Notes under the pieces: model-generated
Told to the model about the DNA's origin: nothing
The model's input: the letters and a program-made list of their open reading frames with translations, nothing else
The model's database searches: none
Assembly: GCF_000427625.1 (NCBI RefSeq)
Contig: NZ_KE386569.1
Coordinates: forward strand, 249,376 to 313,375
Direction of reading: 5' to 3'
DNA: 64,000 nucleotides
DNA from: Methylobacter luteus IMV-B-3098
Lineage (GTDB): Bacteria > Pseudomonadota > Gammaproteobacteria > Methylococcales > Methylomonadaceae
In this document: piece after piece, positions 34,821-45,714 of the stretch
Numbering within the stretch: the first letter of the stretch is position 1
Layout of the letters: each line of letters opens with the position of its first letter
Position numbers and translations under genes: made by a program

Positions 34821-37253
34821 ATGACCGAAACCAGGCCGACCGGCTCGTATCTGTTGGCGGTAGCCGTTATCTCGGCGTCGGCGCTGGCGTATGAGGTGTT
34901 GCTGATGCGCCTGTTCTCGATCATCCAGTGGCACCATTTCGCCTATATGATCATCAGCCTGGCGCTGCTCGGGTATGGCGTCAGCGGCGTTTTTCTGGCA
35001 TTGAACCGCGATGCGCTGCAACGCCGGTTTCCGGCTGCGATCACGGCCAACATGCTGCTGTTCAGCTTTTCGGTGCCGGCCTGTTACGCCCTGGCCCAGA
35101 TGATCCCCTTCAATCCCGAAGAGATTCTGTGGGCGCCCGTGCAATTGTTCTATTTGCTTTTACTGTACCTGCTGCTGGCATTGCCGTTCTTCTTTGCAGC
35201 CAATGTGATCGGCCTGTCTTTTTATCATTACCAGACCCGCGTGTCGTCTATTTACGGGGCGGACTTGCTTGGCGCCGGCGCCGGCAGCATCGGCATCATC
35301 CTGCTGCTGTTCCTGCTGTTTCCCGAAAAAATACTGACCGTTTTAACCGGACTGGGCATTGCGGCCGCACTGATCGTGTCCCATTACAGTTTTCGGGCAC
35401 AGCCGGGAGAAACAAGGTTCCGGTTCAGTGCCGGCATTATTATTGCTTTGGCTGCGACGTTCGCGCTGACCGGCTGGCTCAGGCTGAATGTTTCGCCTTA
35501 TAAAGGCGAAATCCAGATGCTGAGAATTCCGGGCACCAAGGTCATAGACCGCTATTCCAGTCCGTTGGGCCTGATTGACGTGGTCAAGAGCGCCATTACG
35601 CCGTTGCGCCATGCACCGGGGCTGAGTCTCAATGCTACGACCGAGCCGCCCGAACAGCTGGCCGTCTTTGCCGATGCCGACAATATGACCGCGATCGACC
35701 GCTACGACGGCAATCCGGAAACGCTGGGCTATCTGGATCAGACCACCTCGGCGTTGCCTTACCATCTGCGCTCGCTGCAAAACATCCTGATCCTGGGGGC
35801 GGGCACCGGCAGCGACATCCTTCAGGCGCACCATCATGCCGTTCCGCGTATCGATGCGGTTGAACTCAACCCGCAGGTGATCGATCTGGTCGAGAAAAAA
35901 TACGCCGATTTCGCGGGCCATATCTATCAGCATCCGCATGTCAACCTGCATATAGGCGAAGCCCGCGGATTTGTCGCCACGAGCGATGAACGCTATGACC
36001 TGATCAACATTTCCTTGCTGGATGCGTTCGGAGCCTCGGCGGCTGGGCTTTATGCGCTGTCCGAGAGTTATTTGTATACCGAACAGGCGCTACAGGCGGA
36101 TCTGCAGCATCTGTCGCCGGGCGGCTATCTCAGCATCACCCGCTGGATCAAAATGCCGCCGAGGGATACGCTGAAACTGCTGGCAACGGTCGTGAATGCG
36201 TGCAAGGCGTTGAAGATAAAAGATCCGCAGCAGCGCATCGTGCTGATCCGCAGTTGGCAAACCAGCACGCTGCTGGTTAAAAACGGGCCTTTTTCAGATC
36301 AGGAAATCGATAATCTCAAGCAATTCAGCAGCGAACGCAGTTTCGACCTGGCTTATTATCCTGGCATCACGGTCGAGGAGGTCAACCGCTTCAATATCTT
36401 GCCGCAGCCGTATTTCTACCAGGCGGCGAAGGCCTTACTGGGCGCTGACGGCGAAGCTTTTATAAAGAACTACAAATTCAATATCGAACCGGCAACGGAT
36501 GACCGGCCTTATTTCTTTCATTTTTTCAAATGGAAAACCCTGCCCGAGATTGTGCCGCTGTTGGGGCAGGGCGGTATGTCGCTGCTGGAAAGCGGTTATC
36601 TGTTGCTGATAGCCGCATTGCTGCAAGCCTTGCTCGCCAGTCTGGTGCTGATTGCGCTGCCGCTTGTGCTGGGCAAGGACAGGCTGGGTATCAAGTCCGG
36701 GACTCAGGGCTATCGGCAGGTTGTGGTTTATTTTGTCTGTCTGGGCCTGGCTTTCTTTTTTGTTGAAATCGCTTTCATTCAGAAGTTTATCCTGATTCTG
36801 CATCATCCGATCTATGCCGTTACGGCGGTATTGTGCACATTTCTGGTCAGCGCCGGCGGCGGCAGTCTGTTTTCGAAAAGATTATGCGGCAACCGAGCAA
36901 AATCGATGGTCCGTTGGCCGGTAGCCGGCATCGCCTTGTTCAGTGCATTTTACATCCTCGGCTTTGAATCCTTGACCGGCTTCCTGCTGGAATTGAGCGG
37001 CAGCAGCCGACTGGTGTTTTCGATACTGCTGATCGCACCGCTGGGCTTTTTTATGGGCATGCCGTTTCCGATGGCGATGGACAGCCTCGGCCAGACCGCG
37101 CCGACGCTGATTCCGTGGGCCTGGGGCATCAATGGCTGAGCCTCCGTCATTAGCGCGATACTGGCGACGCTGATCGCGATGCAATTCGGTTTTACCGTGC
37201 TGGTTTTTATGGCCTTGCTGCTGTATGTGGTCGCGGCGTTTAATTTTCCTTGA
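34821..37253 (+). CDS. Membrane-embedded spermidine-synthase-like (aminopropyltransferase-fold) protein with an in-frame TGA
   Basis: 772 codons run to a TGA at 37137-37139; the same frame then continues for 37 sense codons that encode another hydrophobic helix (VISAILATLIAMQFGF, then VLVFMALLLYVVAAF) before a second TGA at 37251. The protein has about seven N-terminal spans (ALAYEVLLMRLFSIIQWHH), a SAM/aminopropyl-transfer-like Rossmann domain (NILILGAGTGSDILQAHHH, VDAVELNPQVIDL, YDLINISLLDAFG) and more C-terminal spans ending in PMAMDSLGQTAP, PWAWGING. The TGA replaces the residue after NG. Causes may be nonsense mutation, sequence error or UGA recoding. The substrate is unknown. Confidence 0.75.
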
Positions 37254-37393
37254 GAAGGCAAAACCTATTTTCTCCAGCCTCACGCTAAATGTATCTCTAC
37301 ATCTGACGCATTCCCCGCAATAAATTCATCAACGATTCAGATTTACGGTACTATGCTACTGTTTCAGATCATTATTTACTGAGAGTGAGGCTC

Positions 37394-37828
37394 ATGCGAA
37401 ACAAAGCAATTTTATTCGGTTCCTTGTTGATGGCGTCCGGTGCGACGCTGGCTGGAGACAATTTACTGGAAGCGGTGACCAAGCAATTGGCCAAAGATGC
37501 GGCTAACACGGCGGCACCGGAAACGGCGAAAAGAGCGACTGAAGCCCAGCAGATACTGCAACAGGCTCAACAGTTAAAGGAGAATGTGGCAAATGCGCCG
37601 AAATCCGTTAAAGAGCAAACGCTGAACGCGGCAAAGGAAACGGCCAAACAAAGGCTGGAACAGGCGAAGCCTGAGCAAATCAAAGCCATGGAAAGCGGCG
37701 CGGAAACCGTGAAGCAACTGAAAGTTCAGGTTGAAAACGCGCCTCAAACTACTGCCGAGGCTGCCGAGGCGGCCAAAGCCAAAGCCAAACAAAAGACAGC
37801 CGAGAAGGTGCTCGAGCTATTGCGCTAA
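37394..37828 (+). CDS. Exported Ala/Gln/Lys-rich helical protein
   Basis: 144 residues from ATG 37394 (GAGTGAGG upstream). Signal peptide ending at TLAG, then a nearly unbroken amphipathic helix rich in Ala, Lys, Glu and Gln (VTKQLAKDAANTAAPETAKR; KPEQIKAMESGAETVKQLK). No domain recognised; a coiled-coil periplasmic protein is plausible. It has its own terminator just downstream. Confidence 0.6.
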   Translation: MRNKAILFGSLLMASGATLAGDNLLEAVTKQLAKDAANTAAPETAKRATEAQQILQQAQQLKENVANAPKSVKEQTLNAAKETAKQRLEQAKPEQIKAMESGAETVKQLKVQVENAPQTTAEAAEAAKAKAKQKTAEKVLELLR

Positions 37829-37851
37829 TCTTAAGCGAGTTTCAGGAAAAA

Positions 37852-37875
37852 GGCCGGATAACCCGGCCCTTTTTT
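37852..37875 (+). terminator. Bidirectional hairpin terminator
   Basis: GGCCGG (37852-37857) / CCGGCC (37863-37868) with TTTTTT at 37870-37875 and AAAAA before the stem, ending both the helical-protein gene (+) and maiA (-). Confidence 0.85.
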
Positions 37876-37883
37876 CAGCTGTT

Positions 37884-38540
37884 TCAAAGCGCTTTTTCCG
37901 CATCAGGCTGATTTTCAGGCGTGGCATTCAGGAAGGCGGACTGCTGCATGCAGTTTTCATAAATATGGCTGATCAACGGGAATTCATGCATTTCGCAGTT
38001 AAAACGCAAGGCGTTGTAAACCTGCGGAACCAGAAACACATCGGCCATGCCGGGACCATCGCCCACGCAAGACAGGCCATTGCAGTCATGCTGCTCCAAC
38101 AATAACTCCAGGGCAGAGAAGCCTTTCTGAATCCAGTGGCAATACCAGGCGTGCCGGGCATCATCATAATTCAGCTTCTCCTTGAGGTATTGCAGTACGC
38201 GCAGGTTGTTCAGCGGATGGATGTCGCAGGCGATCAACTGTACCAGTGCACGCATATAGGCCCGGTCGAGGGCCGACTTGGGCAGTAATGCAGGGGTCGG
38301 ATAAACTTCTTCCAGATATTCGATAATCGCCGAGGACTGGGTCAACACGGCGCCGCCATCGATCAGGGTCGGCACAAGACCTTGGGGATTGATTCTCAGA
38401 TAATCCTCATGGTGTTGTTCGCCGCCGTCTCTCAGCAGATGCACGGGGCGGATTTCGTAATCGATTCGTTTGATGTTCAGCGCGATCCGCACCCGAAACG
38501 AGGCGGAGCTTCTGTAATAACTGTACAAGATTATGCCCAT
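37884..38540 (-). CDS. maiA: Maleylacetoacetate isomerase (zeta-class GST)
   Basis: 218 residues. Glutathione-transferase fold with LYSYYRSSASFRVRIALNIK, INPQGLVPTLIDGG and LTQSSAIIEYLEE. Converts 4-maleylacetoacetate to fumarylacetoacetate. The catalytic SSC motif of zeta GSTs appears as SSA here (residues 11-13): the serines remain, the cysteine is Ala. It follows fahA with a 10-base overlap and ends the tyrosine operon. Confidence 0.9.
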   Translation of the reverse strand: MGIILYSYYRSSASFRVRIALNIKRIDYEIRPVHLLRDGGEQHHEDYLRINPQGLVPTLIDGGAVLTQSSAIIEYLEEVYPTPALLPKSALDRAYMRALVQLIACDIHPLNNLRVLQYLKEKLNYDDARHAWYCHWIQKGFSALELLLEQHDCNGLSCVGDGPGMADVFLVPQVYNALRFNCEMHEFPLISHIYENCMQQSAFLNATPENQPDAEKAL

Positions 38541-39511
38541 GGTTTGACGACCTGCTCGATAGCACCAAAAATGGACTGTCCCTGCGGGGTTGACATTTCT
38601 ATCCTGACCCGGTCGCCATAATGCATGAACGGCGTCACGGCCGCACCGGATTCAACGATTTCAACGACGCGTTTCTCGACAATGCAGGAGTACCCGGCCG
38701 CTCGATCGTAATTGCTGACCGTGCCCGAGCCAATGATCGTGCCGGCGCCCAGACACCGCGTCTTGGCGGCATGGCTGATCAGGCGCGCGAAATTGAATTG
38801 CATGTCGGTGCCGGCATCGGCCTGGCCGAACAGTTCACCGTTCCAGTGCACGGTCAGCGGCCGGTGCAGTTTGTTGTCCTGCCAGGCGTCAGCCAGTTCA
38901 TCAGGCGTCACGGCGACGGGCGAGAAGGCGCTGGCGGGTTTGCCGTGCAGGAAGCCGAAGCCCTTGGCCAATTCGCCGGGAATCAGGTGGCGCAAGGACA
39001 CGTCATTGACCAGCATAACCAGTTGGATATGACTGGCGGCATCAGCCGCCGAAATGCCCATGGGCACGTCGTCGGTAATGACGGCGACTTCGGCTTCGAA
39101 ATCGATGCCGTACTCTTCACTGGCGGCAACGATCGTGTCATGCGGGCCAAGTAACATATCAGAGCCGCCCTGGTACATCAGCGGGTTGTCAAGCAAATCG
39201 GGGGGCAAGGTGGCGCCTCTGGCCTTGCGCACGCGCTCGACGTGGCTCAAGTAGGCGCTGCCGTCCAGCCATTGATAGGCTCTGGGCAACGGGGCAGTCA
39301 TCTGGCCCGGCTCAAACGGCATGGACTTGCAGGCGCCCTTGTTCAGTGCTTGATAGACCGCTTCCAATCGGGGGCTGATGTCCTGCCAGTCGTCCAGCGC
39401 CGCTTGCAGGGTCAGGGCAATATCAGGCGCCAAGACACAGCGGCTCAACTGCTTGTCGACCACAACCAGCGTGCCGTCACGATGCTTTGTTTTAAGCGTG
39501 CCCAGTTTCAT
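38531..39511 (-). CDS. fahA: Fumarylacetoacetate hydrolase
   Basis: 326 residues from ATG 39511, which overlaps the hmgA stop in ATGA; a longer start at 39538 is less likely. Conserved FAH-superfamily elements: DFEAEVAVITDDVP (metal-binding Asp/Glu), VSLRHLIPGELAKGFGFLHGKPASAF, LGAGTIIGSGTVSN and GDRVRIEM. It cleaves fumarylacetoacetate to fumarate and acetoacetate, the last step of the homogentisate route. Confidence 0.93.
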   Translation of the reverse strand: MKLGTLKTKHRDGTLVVVDKQLSRCVLAPDIALTLQAALDDWQDISPRLEAVYQALNKGACKSMPFEPGQMTAPLPRAYQWLDGSAYLSHVERVRKARGATLPPDLLDNPLMYQGGSDMLLGPHDTIVAASEEYGIDFEAEVAVITDDVPMGISAADAASHIQLVMLVNDVSLRHLIPGELAKGFGFLHGKPASAFSPVAVTPDELADAWQDNKLHRPLTVHWNGELFGQADAGTDMQFNFARLISHAAKTRCLGAGTIIGSGTVSNYDRAAGYSCIVEKRVVEIVESGAAVTPFMHYGDRVRIEMSTPQGQSIFGAIEQVVKPWA

Positions 39512-40623
39512 TTCCAGGAATCCACATACTCCGGCCATTCGATAGCGGTGGCTTGCTCGGATATGGTTAGCGCGTCGCGCGTATCGATCATGACCGCCAC
39601 CTCGTCGGTCATGCCGTTGCGCTTGCTGTCGGCATTCTTTAACGCTTTCGGATGCGGGCCGTGCGGAATGCCGCTCGGATGCAGCGTCATCATGCCCGGA
39701 TAGATGTGATCCCGCGAAAAAAATTGGCCGTAATGGTAAAAAATCAGCTCGTCGTAATCATCATTGCTGTGAAAAAACGGCACATTCAGGACATGGGGAT
39801 CGGATTCGAACGGCCGAGGCACAAACGTGCAAACCACAAAACGGCTGGCGACGAACGTGCTGTGCGCCGACGGCGGCACGTGATAGCGATGGCTCATCAA
39901 CGGCCTGATATCGAGCCAGTTCAGGCGCACCGGCATCAGCGTGCCGTGCCAGCCAACTGCATCCAATGGATTGAACGGATAGGTGATGGTGCTCAATTGC
40001 TGCCGGCGCTTGACGATGACGCGCCATTCCGCGTTATCCTGCTGGTTGATAAAGGCGTCATCAATGATCGGCGTGTCCAGCACAGCCGGATCGAAAATCG
40101 CCTGCTGGCTGACCAGGCCTTTGTCCGGCAGCCGGTAGCTGTCATTGGTGGCCTCGATCATGAGCGCCTGGATCGGTTCCGTCACATCCATGCGCCATTG
40201 CGTGCCGCGCGGCAGCATCAGGTAGTCGCCTTCACGGAAATTCAAGTGGCCGTAATCGCAGAACAAGTCGCCTGAGCCTTGATGGATAAAAATCAGCTCA
40301 TCGCCGTCGGCATTGCGCACCAAATGATCCATGCTGTTTTGCAATGTCATAAAACGGATTTGCACATGGGCATTGTTGAACAGCAGGCTCGCATACCAGG
40401 GACAGTCGACAGGAGACCTCAGTTTCTTCGCATCGAAGGCGCGTGGTCGTAGAGGTCCTTCGACCGATTTCCAGCCTGTGGGCGGGTGGCGATGATACAT
40501 CTGCGTCGCCGGCCCGTAAAAGCCTTCCTTCCCCAGTTCGCGCTCGAAGGTGCCGGCCGGCAAGTCGGCATGTGCTTGCCGTGAAGCGTGTCCTTCTGTT
40601 TTGGGTATGTGTATCCAGTTCAT
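39508..40623 (-). CDS. hmgA: Homogentisate 1,2-dioxygenase
   Basis: 371 residues, cupin fold. Iron-site region: FFHSNDDYDELIFYHYGQFF with a His and the Glu, then HPSGIPHGPHP with the last two His; N-terminal YHRHPPTGWKSVEGPLRPRAFDA is typical. Opens the homogentisate ring to maleylacetoacetate. Shorter than the ~440-residue human/Pseudomonas enzymes but similar to a shorter bacterial group. It overlaps hpd (TGATG) and fahA (ATGA). Confidence 0.93.
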   Translation of the reverse strand: MNWIHIPKTEGHASRQAHADLPAGTFERELGKEGFYGPATQMYHRHPPTGWKSVEGPLRPRAFDAKKLRSPVDCPWYASLLFNNAHVQIRFMTLQNSMDHLVRNADGDELIFIHQGSGDLFCDYGHLNFREGDYLMLPRGTQWRMDVTEPIQALMIEATNDSYRLPDKGLVSQQAIFDPAVLDTPIIDDAFINQQDNAEWRVIVKRRQQLSTITYPFNPLDAVGWHGTLMPVRLNWLDIRPLMSHRYHVPPSAHSTFVASRFVVCTFVPRPFESDPHVLNVPFFHSNDDYDELIFYHYGQFFSRDHIYPGMMTLHPSGIPHGPHPKALKNADSKRNGMTDEVAVMIDTRDALTISEQATAIEWPEYVDSWK

Positions 40624-41675
40624 CAGATGACTCCGCGTTTGATCTGGTCGAGTTCAATCGCCTCGAAAAGCGCCTGAAAATTGCCTTCACCAAAGCCTTC
40701 ATTCCCTTTTCGTTGAATGATTTCAAAGAAAATCGGCCCAATCACGGTATTGGTGAAAATTTGCAGCAATAAACCAATGCCTCGACCCGGTGCGCCATCG
40801 ATCAGTATGTGATCGCGGCGTAGCCGCTCCAGGTCTTCTTCATGGCCCGGCACACGCTGGTCAACGGCCTCATAGTAAGTATCGGGCACATCCATGAAGA
40901 CGATGCCGTTAGCGCGCAATTGTTCCACGGTGGCGTAGATGTTATTGGTATGCAGGGCGATATGCTGAATCCCTTCGCCATGATAGGCATCCAGATATTC
41001 CTGAATCTGGGATTTGGAATCGGTCGGCTCATTGACCGGAATGCGTATCTTGCCGCATGGGCTGACCATGGCCCGCGACTTCAAGCCGGTAGCCTTGCCG
41101 TGAATATCAAAGTAGCGGATTTCGCGGAAATTGAATAATCGCTGATAAAACTCGGCCCATTTGTCCATGCCGCCATGGTAGACATTATGGGTCAAATGAT
41201 CGATATCGGTCAGTCCGAGGCCGGCGGGTCTTAAATCGACATTATCGAACGGCACGAAATCGACATCGTAAATGGAATGGTCGCCATAACGGTCGACGAA
41301 ATAGATCAGGCTGCGACCAATGCCCCGGATGGCCGGGATATTCAGTTCCATAGGCCCGATATCGCTGCGCTGGGGTTCCGCCCCGAGGCTGATTACGCGA
41401 GCCAGGCATTCGGCGGCATCTTTAACGCGAATAGCGAACGCGCAAATGGAAGGGCCGTGCACTTTGGCAAAAGCCTGGGCAAAACTGCTGGGCTCGTGAT
41501 TGATAATAAAATTGATATTGCCCTGCCGGTACAATACGACATCCTTGGACCGATGCCGAGCAATGGCCGTAAAGCCCATCCGAATAAACAGATTTTCCAG
41601 TTCCCGGGTATCCGGAGCCGTATATTCGACAAACTCAAAGCCATCGGTGCCGACGGGATTTGATGCGCTATTCAT
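40623..41675 (-). CDS. hpd: 4-hydroxyphenylpyruvate dioxygenase
   Basis: 350 residues from ATG 41675, with GAGGGAGG nine bases upstream (an in-frame start 20 codons earlier lacks one). Two VOC domains; iron ligands are the His in DHLTHNVYHG, the His in GIQHIALHTNN and the Glu in FFEIIQRKGNEGFGEGNF, near the C-terminus where HPPD has them. Converts 4-hydroxyphenylpyruvate to homogentisate. First gene of hpd-hmgA-fahA-maiA. No tyrosine aminotransferase lies in the window. Confidence 0.95.
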   Translation of the reverse strand: MNSASNPVGTDGFEFVEYTAPDTRELENLFIRMGFTAIARHRSKDVVLYRQGNINFIINHEPSSFAQAFAKVHGPSICAFAIRVKDAAECLARVISLGAEPQRSDIGPMELNIPAIRGIGRSLIYFVDRYGDHSIYDVDFVPFDNVDLRPAGLGLTDIDHLTHNVYHGGMDKWAEFYQRLFNFREIRYFDIHGKATGLKSRAMVSPCGKIRIPVNEPTDSKSQIQEYLDAYHGEGIQHIALHTNNIYATVEQLRANGIVFMDVPDTYYEAVDQRVPGHEEDLERLRRDHILIDGAPGRGIGLLLQIFTNTVIGPIFFEIIQRKGNEGFGEGNFQALFEAIELDQIKRGVI

Positions 41676-41817
41676 GGCATTACCTCCCTCGCAATTTATA
41701 CTCGATAAGATCAATGTAAAGGCCATTAGGTTCAAGACCGTTCAAGACAGTCATGGTGCAACTTATCTAATTCAGCTTTGGTCTCAATTGACAACCACTT
41801 ATATTCAGAGGTGCATC

Positions 41818-42729
41818 ATGCGAAACGATACTTTTGAATCGTTAAAAAGCCTTGCACAGCAACATCATATCGAAGGATTGAGCCTGCCGTCCCTGGCGGC
41901 CCTCAGCGAACATCAAGCCGGATATTCAATTGATAAGGCCAGACAGTTCCTGAAGTTTCAGCAGCGAATCAACAAGGAACTGCTCCAGCACCGGGTGATC
42001 ACGGATAATCCTTATACGTTATGGTTTGAGCAAGGCAACCAGAACCTGAGCCAGATTAAAGCGTTTGTCATTCAGTTTTCAGTGTTTTCCAATCAGTTCC
42101 TGATCGCTCAACTCAACAAGATGATCCATGCCGATACGCTGGAAGCCATGCGGGCATCGAAAGAAATTCTGGCGAATGAACTGGGCGTCAGCTTCAAGGC
42201 TATGGCGCAAGGAACCGAAGACCACGATCTGGGCTCCACCGAGGGCAGCATAGAAGGCAGTACGTTCCATTTTTCCGCTGGTCATTTCGAATGGCTCTAT
42301 GCCATCGCCAAAAAACTGGAGCTGGAATTTGCCGATATAGGGCAACCGAAACATGGCACCGATGCCACGCTGTTTTTTTGTAATGAATTAATCCGTTTAT
42401 ACGGCGGGGATAATTACCAGATTTCCCAGGCAGCCAGCTACGCGGTAGAAAACTGGGCTGCGGCCGGGTTTTGGGGGCAGTTGATCACCGGCTTTAAGCG
42501 CTTCAACGAGCGCAACGGGTTTAAGCTGCCGTTAGGCTTTTTTATCTGGCACGATAAACTGGAAGCGCAGCATGCCTCGCACACGCAGGAAGAACTGGAA
42601 GAACTCTATTTCACTCAGCAACTGGATGAAGACCAGTTCATTCATTACGGCTGTGAAATGCTCGATGGCGTTGCGGCATTCTGGGACGGATTGGACGAAC
42701 AACGGCGCGAACTGGCGACCATGCATTAG
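41818..42729 (+). CDS. Heme-oxygenase-fold (HDO/CADD-like) protein, divergent to hpd
   Basis: 303 residues from ATG 41818 (AGAGG upstream). All-helical. IKAFVIQFSVFSNQFLIAQLNKMIHADT, followed by NELGVSFKAMAQGTEDHDLG, then FFCNELIRLYGG and FIWHDKLEAQHASHTQEELEELYF, gives the spaced Glu/Asp and His residues of the heme-oxygenase-like diiron oxidase group (CADD, UndA and relatives): E/D-x-H in the first block and H-D...E-x-x-H-x-x-H in the last. Metal binding and reaction are inferred. It is divergently placed from hpd with 142 bases between, so co-regulation is plausible. Confidence 0.6.
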   Translation: MRNDTFESLKSLAQQHHIEGLSLPSLAALSEHQAGYSIDKARQFLKFQQRINKELLQHRVITDNPYTLWFEQGNQNLSQIKAFVIQFSVFSNQFLIAQLNKMIHADTLEAMRASKEILANELGVSFKAMAQGTEDHDLGSTEGSIEGSTFHFSAGHFEWLYAIAKKLELEFADIGQPKHGTDATLFFCNELIRLYGGDNYQISQAASYAVENWAAAGFWGQLITGFKRFNERNGFKLPLGFFIWHDKLEAQHASHTQEELEELYFTQQLDEDQFIHYGCEMLDGVAAFWDGLDEQRRELATMH

Positions 42730-42771
42730 CGGTTAAATGACTTCGAGGCGCGCGAGCTTGAGCGTATCGGC

Positions 42772-44743
<1,972 letters not shown>

Positions 44744-44754
<11 letters not shown>

Positions 44755-44977
44755 GGACTACAAAACCATACTTGCGCATTTCTTGCAGGACAAATTGATT
44801 AAACTGTTTTTTTTCTATATTATCCGCCACCTTATCCATGCTCCATAATGAGGCGGCTTCGACTCCGTATTCGGCTAAAAGTCTGACATATTCTTGGGCG
44901 ATACTTCGAATTTTGTAATTCTGAAAATCGACAACTACAACGGCGGATTTTGCAGGTACAGCATTGCCTTTGTTCAT
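44744..44977 (-). CDS. Small protein of unknown function coupled to aacS
   Basis: 77 residues with an excellent ribosome-binding site (GGAGGTGAC before the ATG). It reads as a small alpha/beta protein: VVVVDFQNYKIRSIAQEYVRLLAEYGVEAASLWSMDK. No domain recognised. The 3' end overlaps the aacS start by 11 bases, so translation is likely coupled. The frame and start are credible; the role is unknown. Confidence 0.7.
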
Positions 44978-45714
44978 TTGTCACCTCCAATACCTTCTAA
45001 CGTTATTAATCATCCATGACTAATAGTTCCAGGAAGCGATAGGGCTTTGCATTTTTTCATAATCTGCGAAGGAAAAATGCAAAGCAACCCGACATCGCGC
45101 AGCACCATTTGTATCCGTAAAGGCATAAATGGCGTGAAGTTTAAAGCCTCTGGCCGAGTGAAAAACAAGAGACGACTAGAGGCATTGCAGGTAATAGCTG
45201 TCGCATGATTTTATTCGTTCACTTGATCTGGGCGACAAATTGCTCCATGCATTTGCTGGATTCAAACTATTTATAGCGCTCATGCCCAAAGCAAACTTTT
45301 AGAAAAATGCGATTCCTTGCAGTAACAATGTCTTTTGCCTTCATATAGAACACTCAACTCATCGATAATTCCCGAAGGTATGATGGCTGATATACTGAAT
45401 CAGTATTTGTACATATAATAGCTCATCATTTTATGCTCTAGGTATTACGCCCAAGAAATGAAATCTATTAATTAGTCAAGTCATTAAACAATTGTTAATA
45501 CTTAATTAATTTTTTGTTGAAGGCTTGATTTTAAATTCAAAAAATGCTGATTGTCTCGATATAAAATAAAAATGTAATTAAATTAGTAACTTAGATTGCT
45601 AGATGTATCTTGACTTCAAAGAGTTAACTTGTAGCGATATTTGAAATGCCTTAGAATCAGTTGGTATTTGATGCAAGATCTCCTCTTATTGCCTAATAAA
45701 AATATAATTTTAAA
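44978..45714. other. Gene-free region with a long inverted repeat (45044-45085)
   Basis: 737 bases between divergent transcription units. Perfect 13-base arms GCTTTGCATTTTT (45044-45056) and AAAAATGCAAAGC (45073-45085) with a 16-base spacer. The right part becomes strongly AT-rich and should hold the promoter of the exopolysaccharide locus. No ORF of note. Confidence 0.6.

Noticed and set aside
39652-40275. 207-codon plus-strand frame opposite hmgA
   Set aside because: Shadow of the homogentisate dioxygenase gene.
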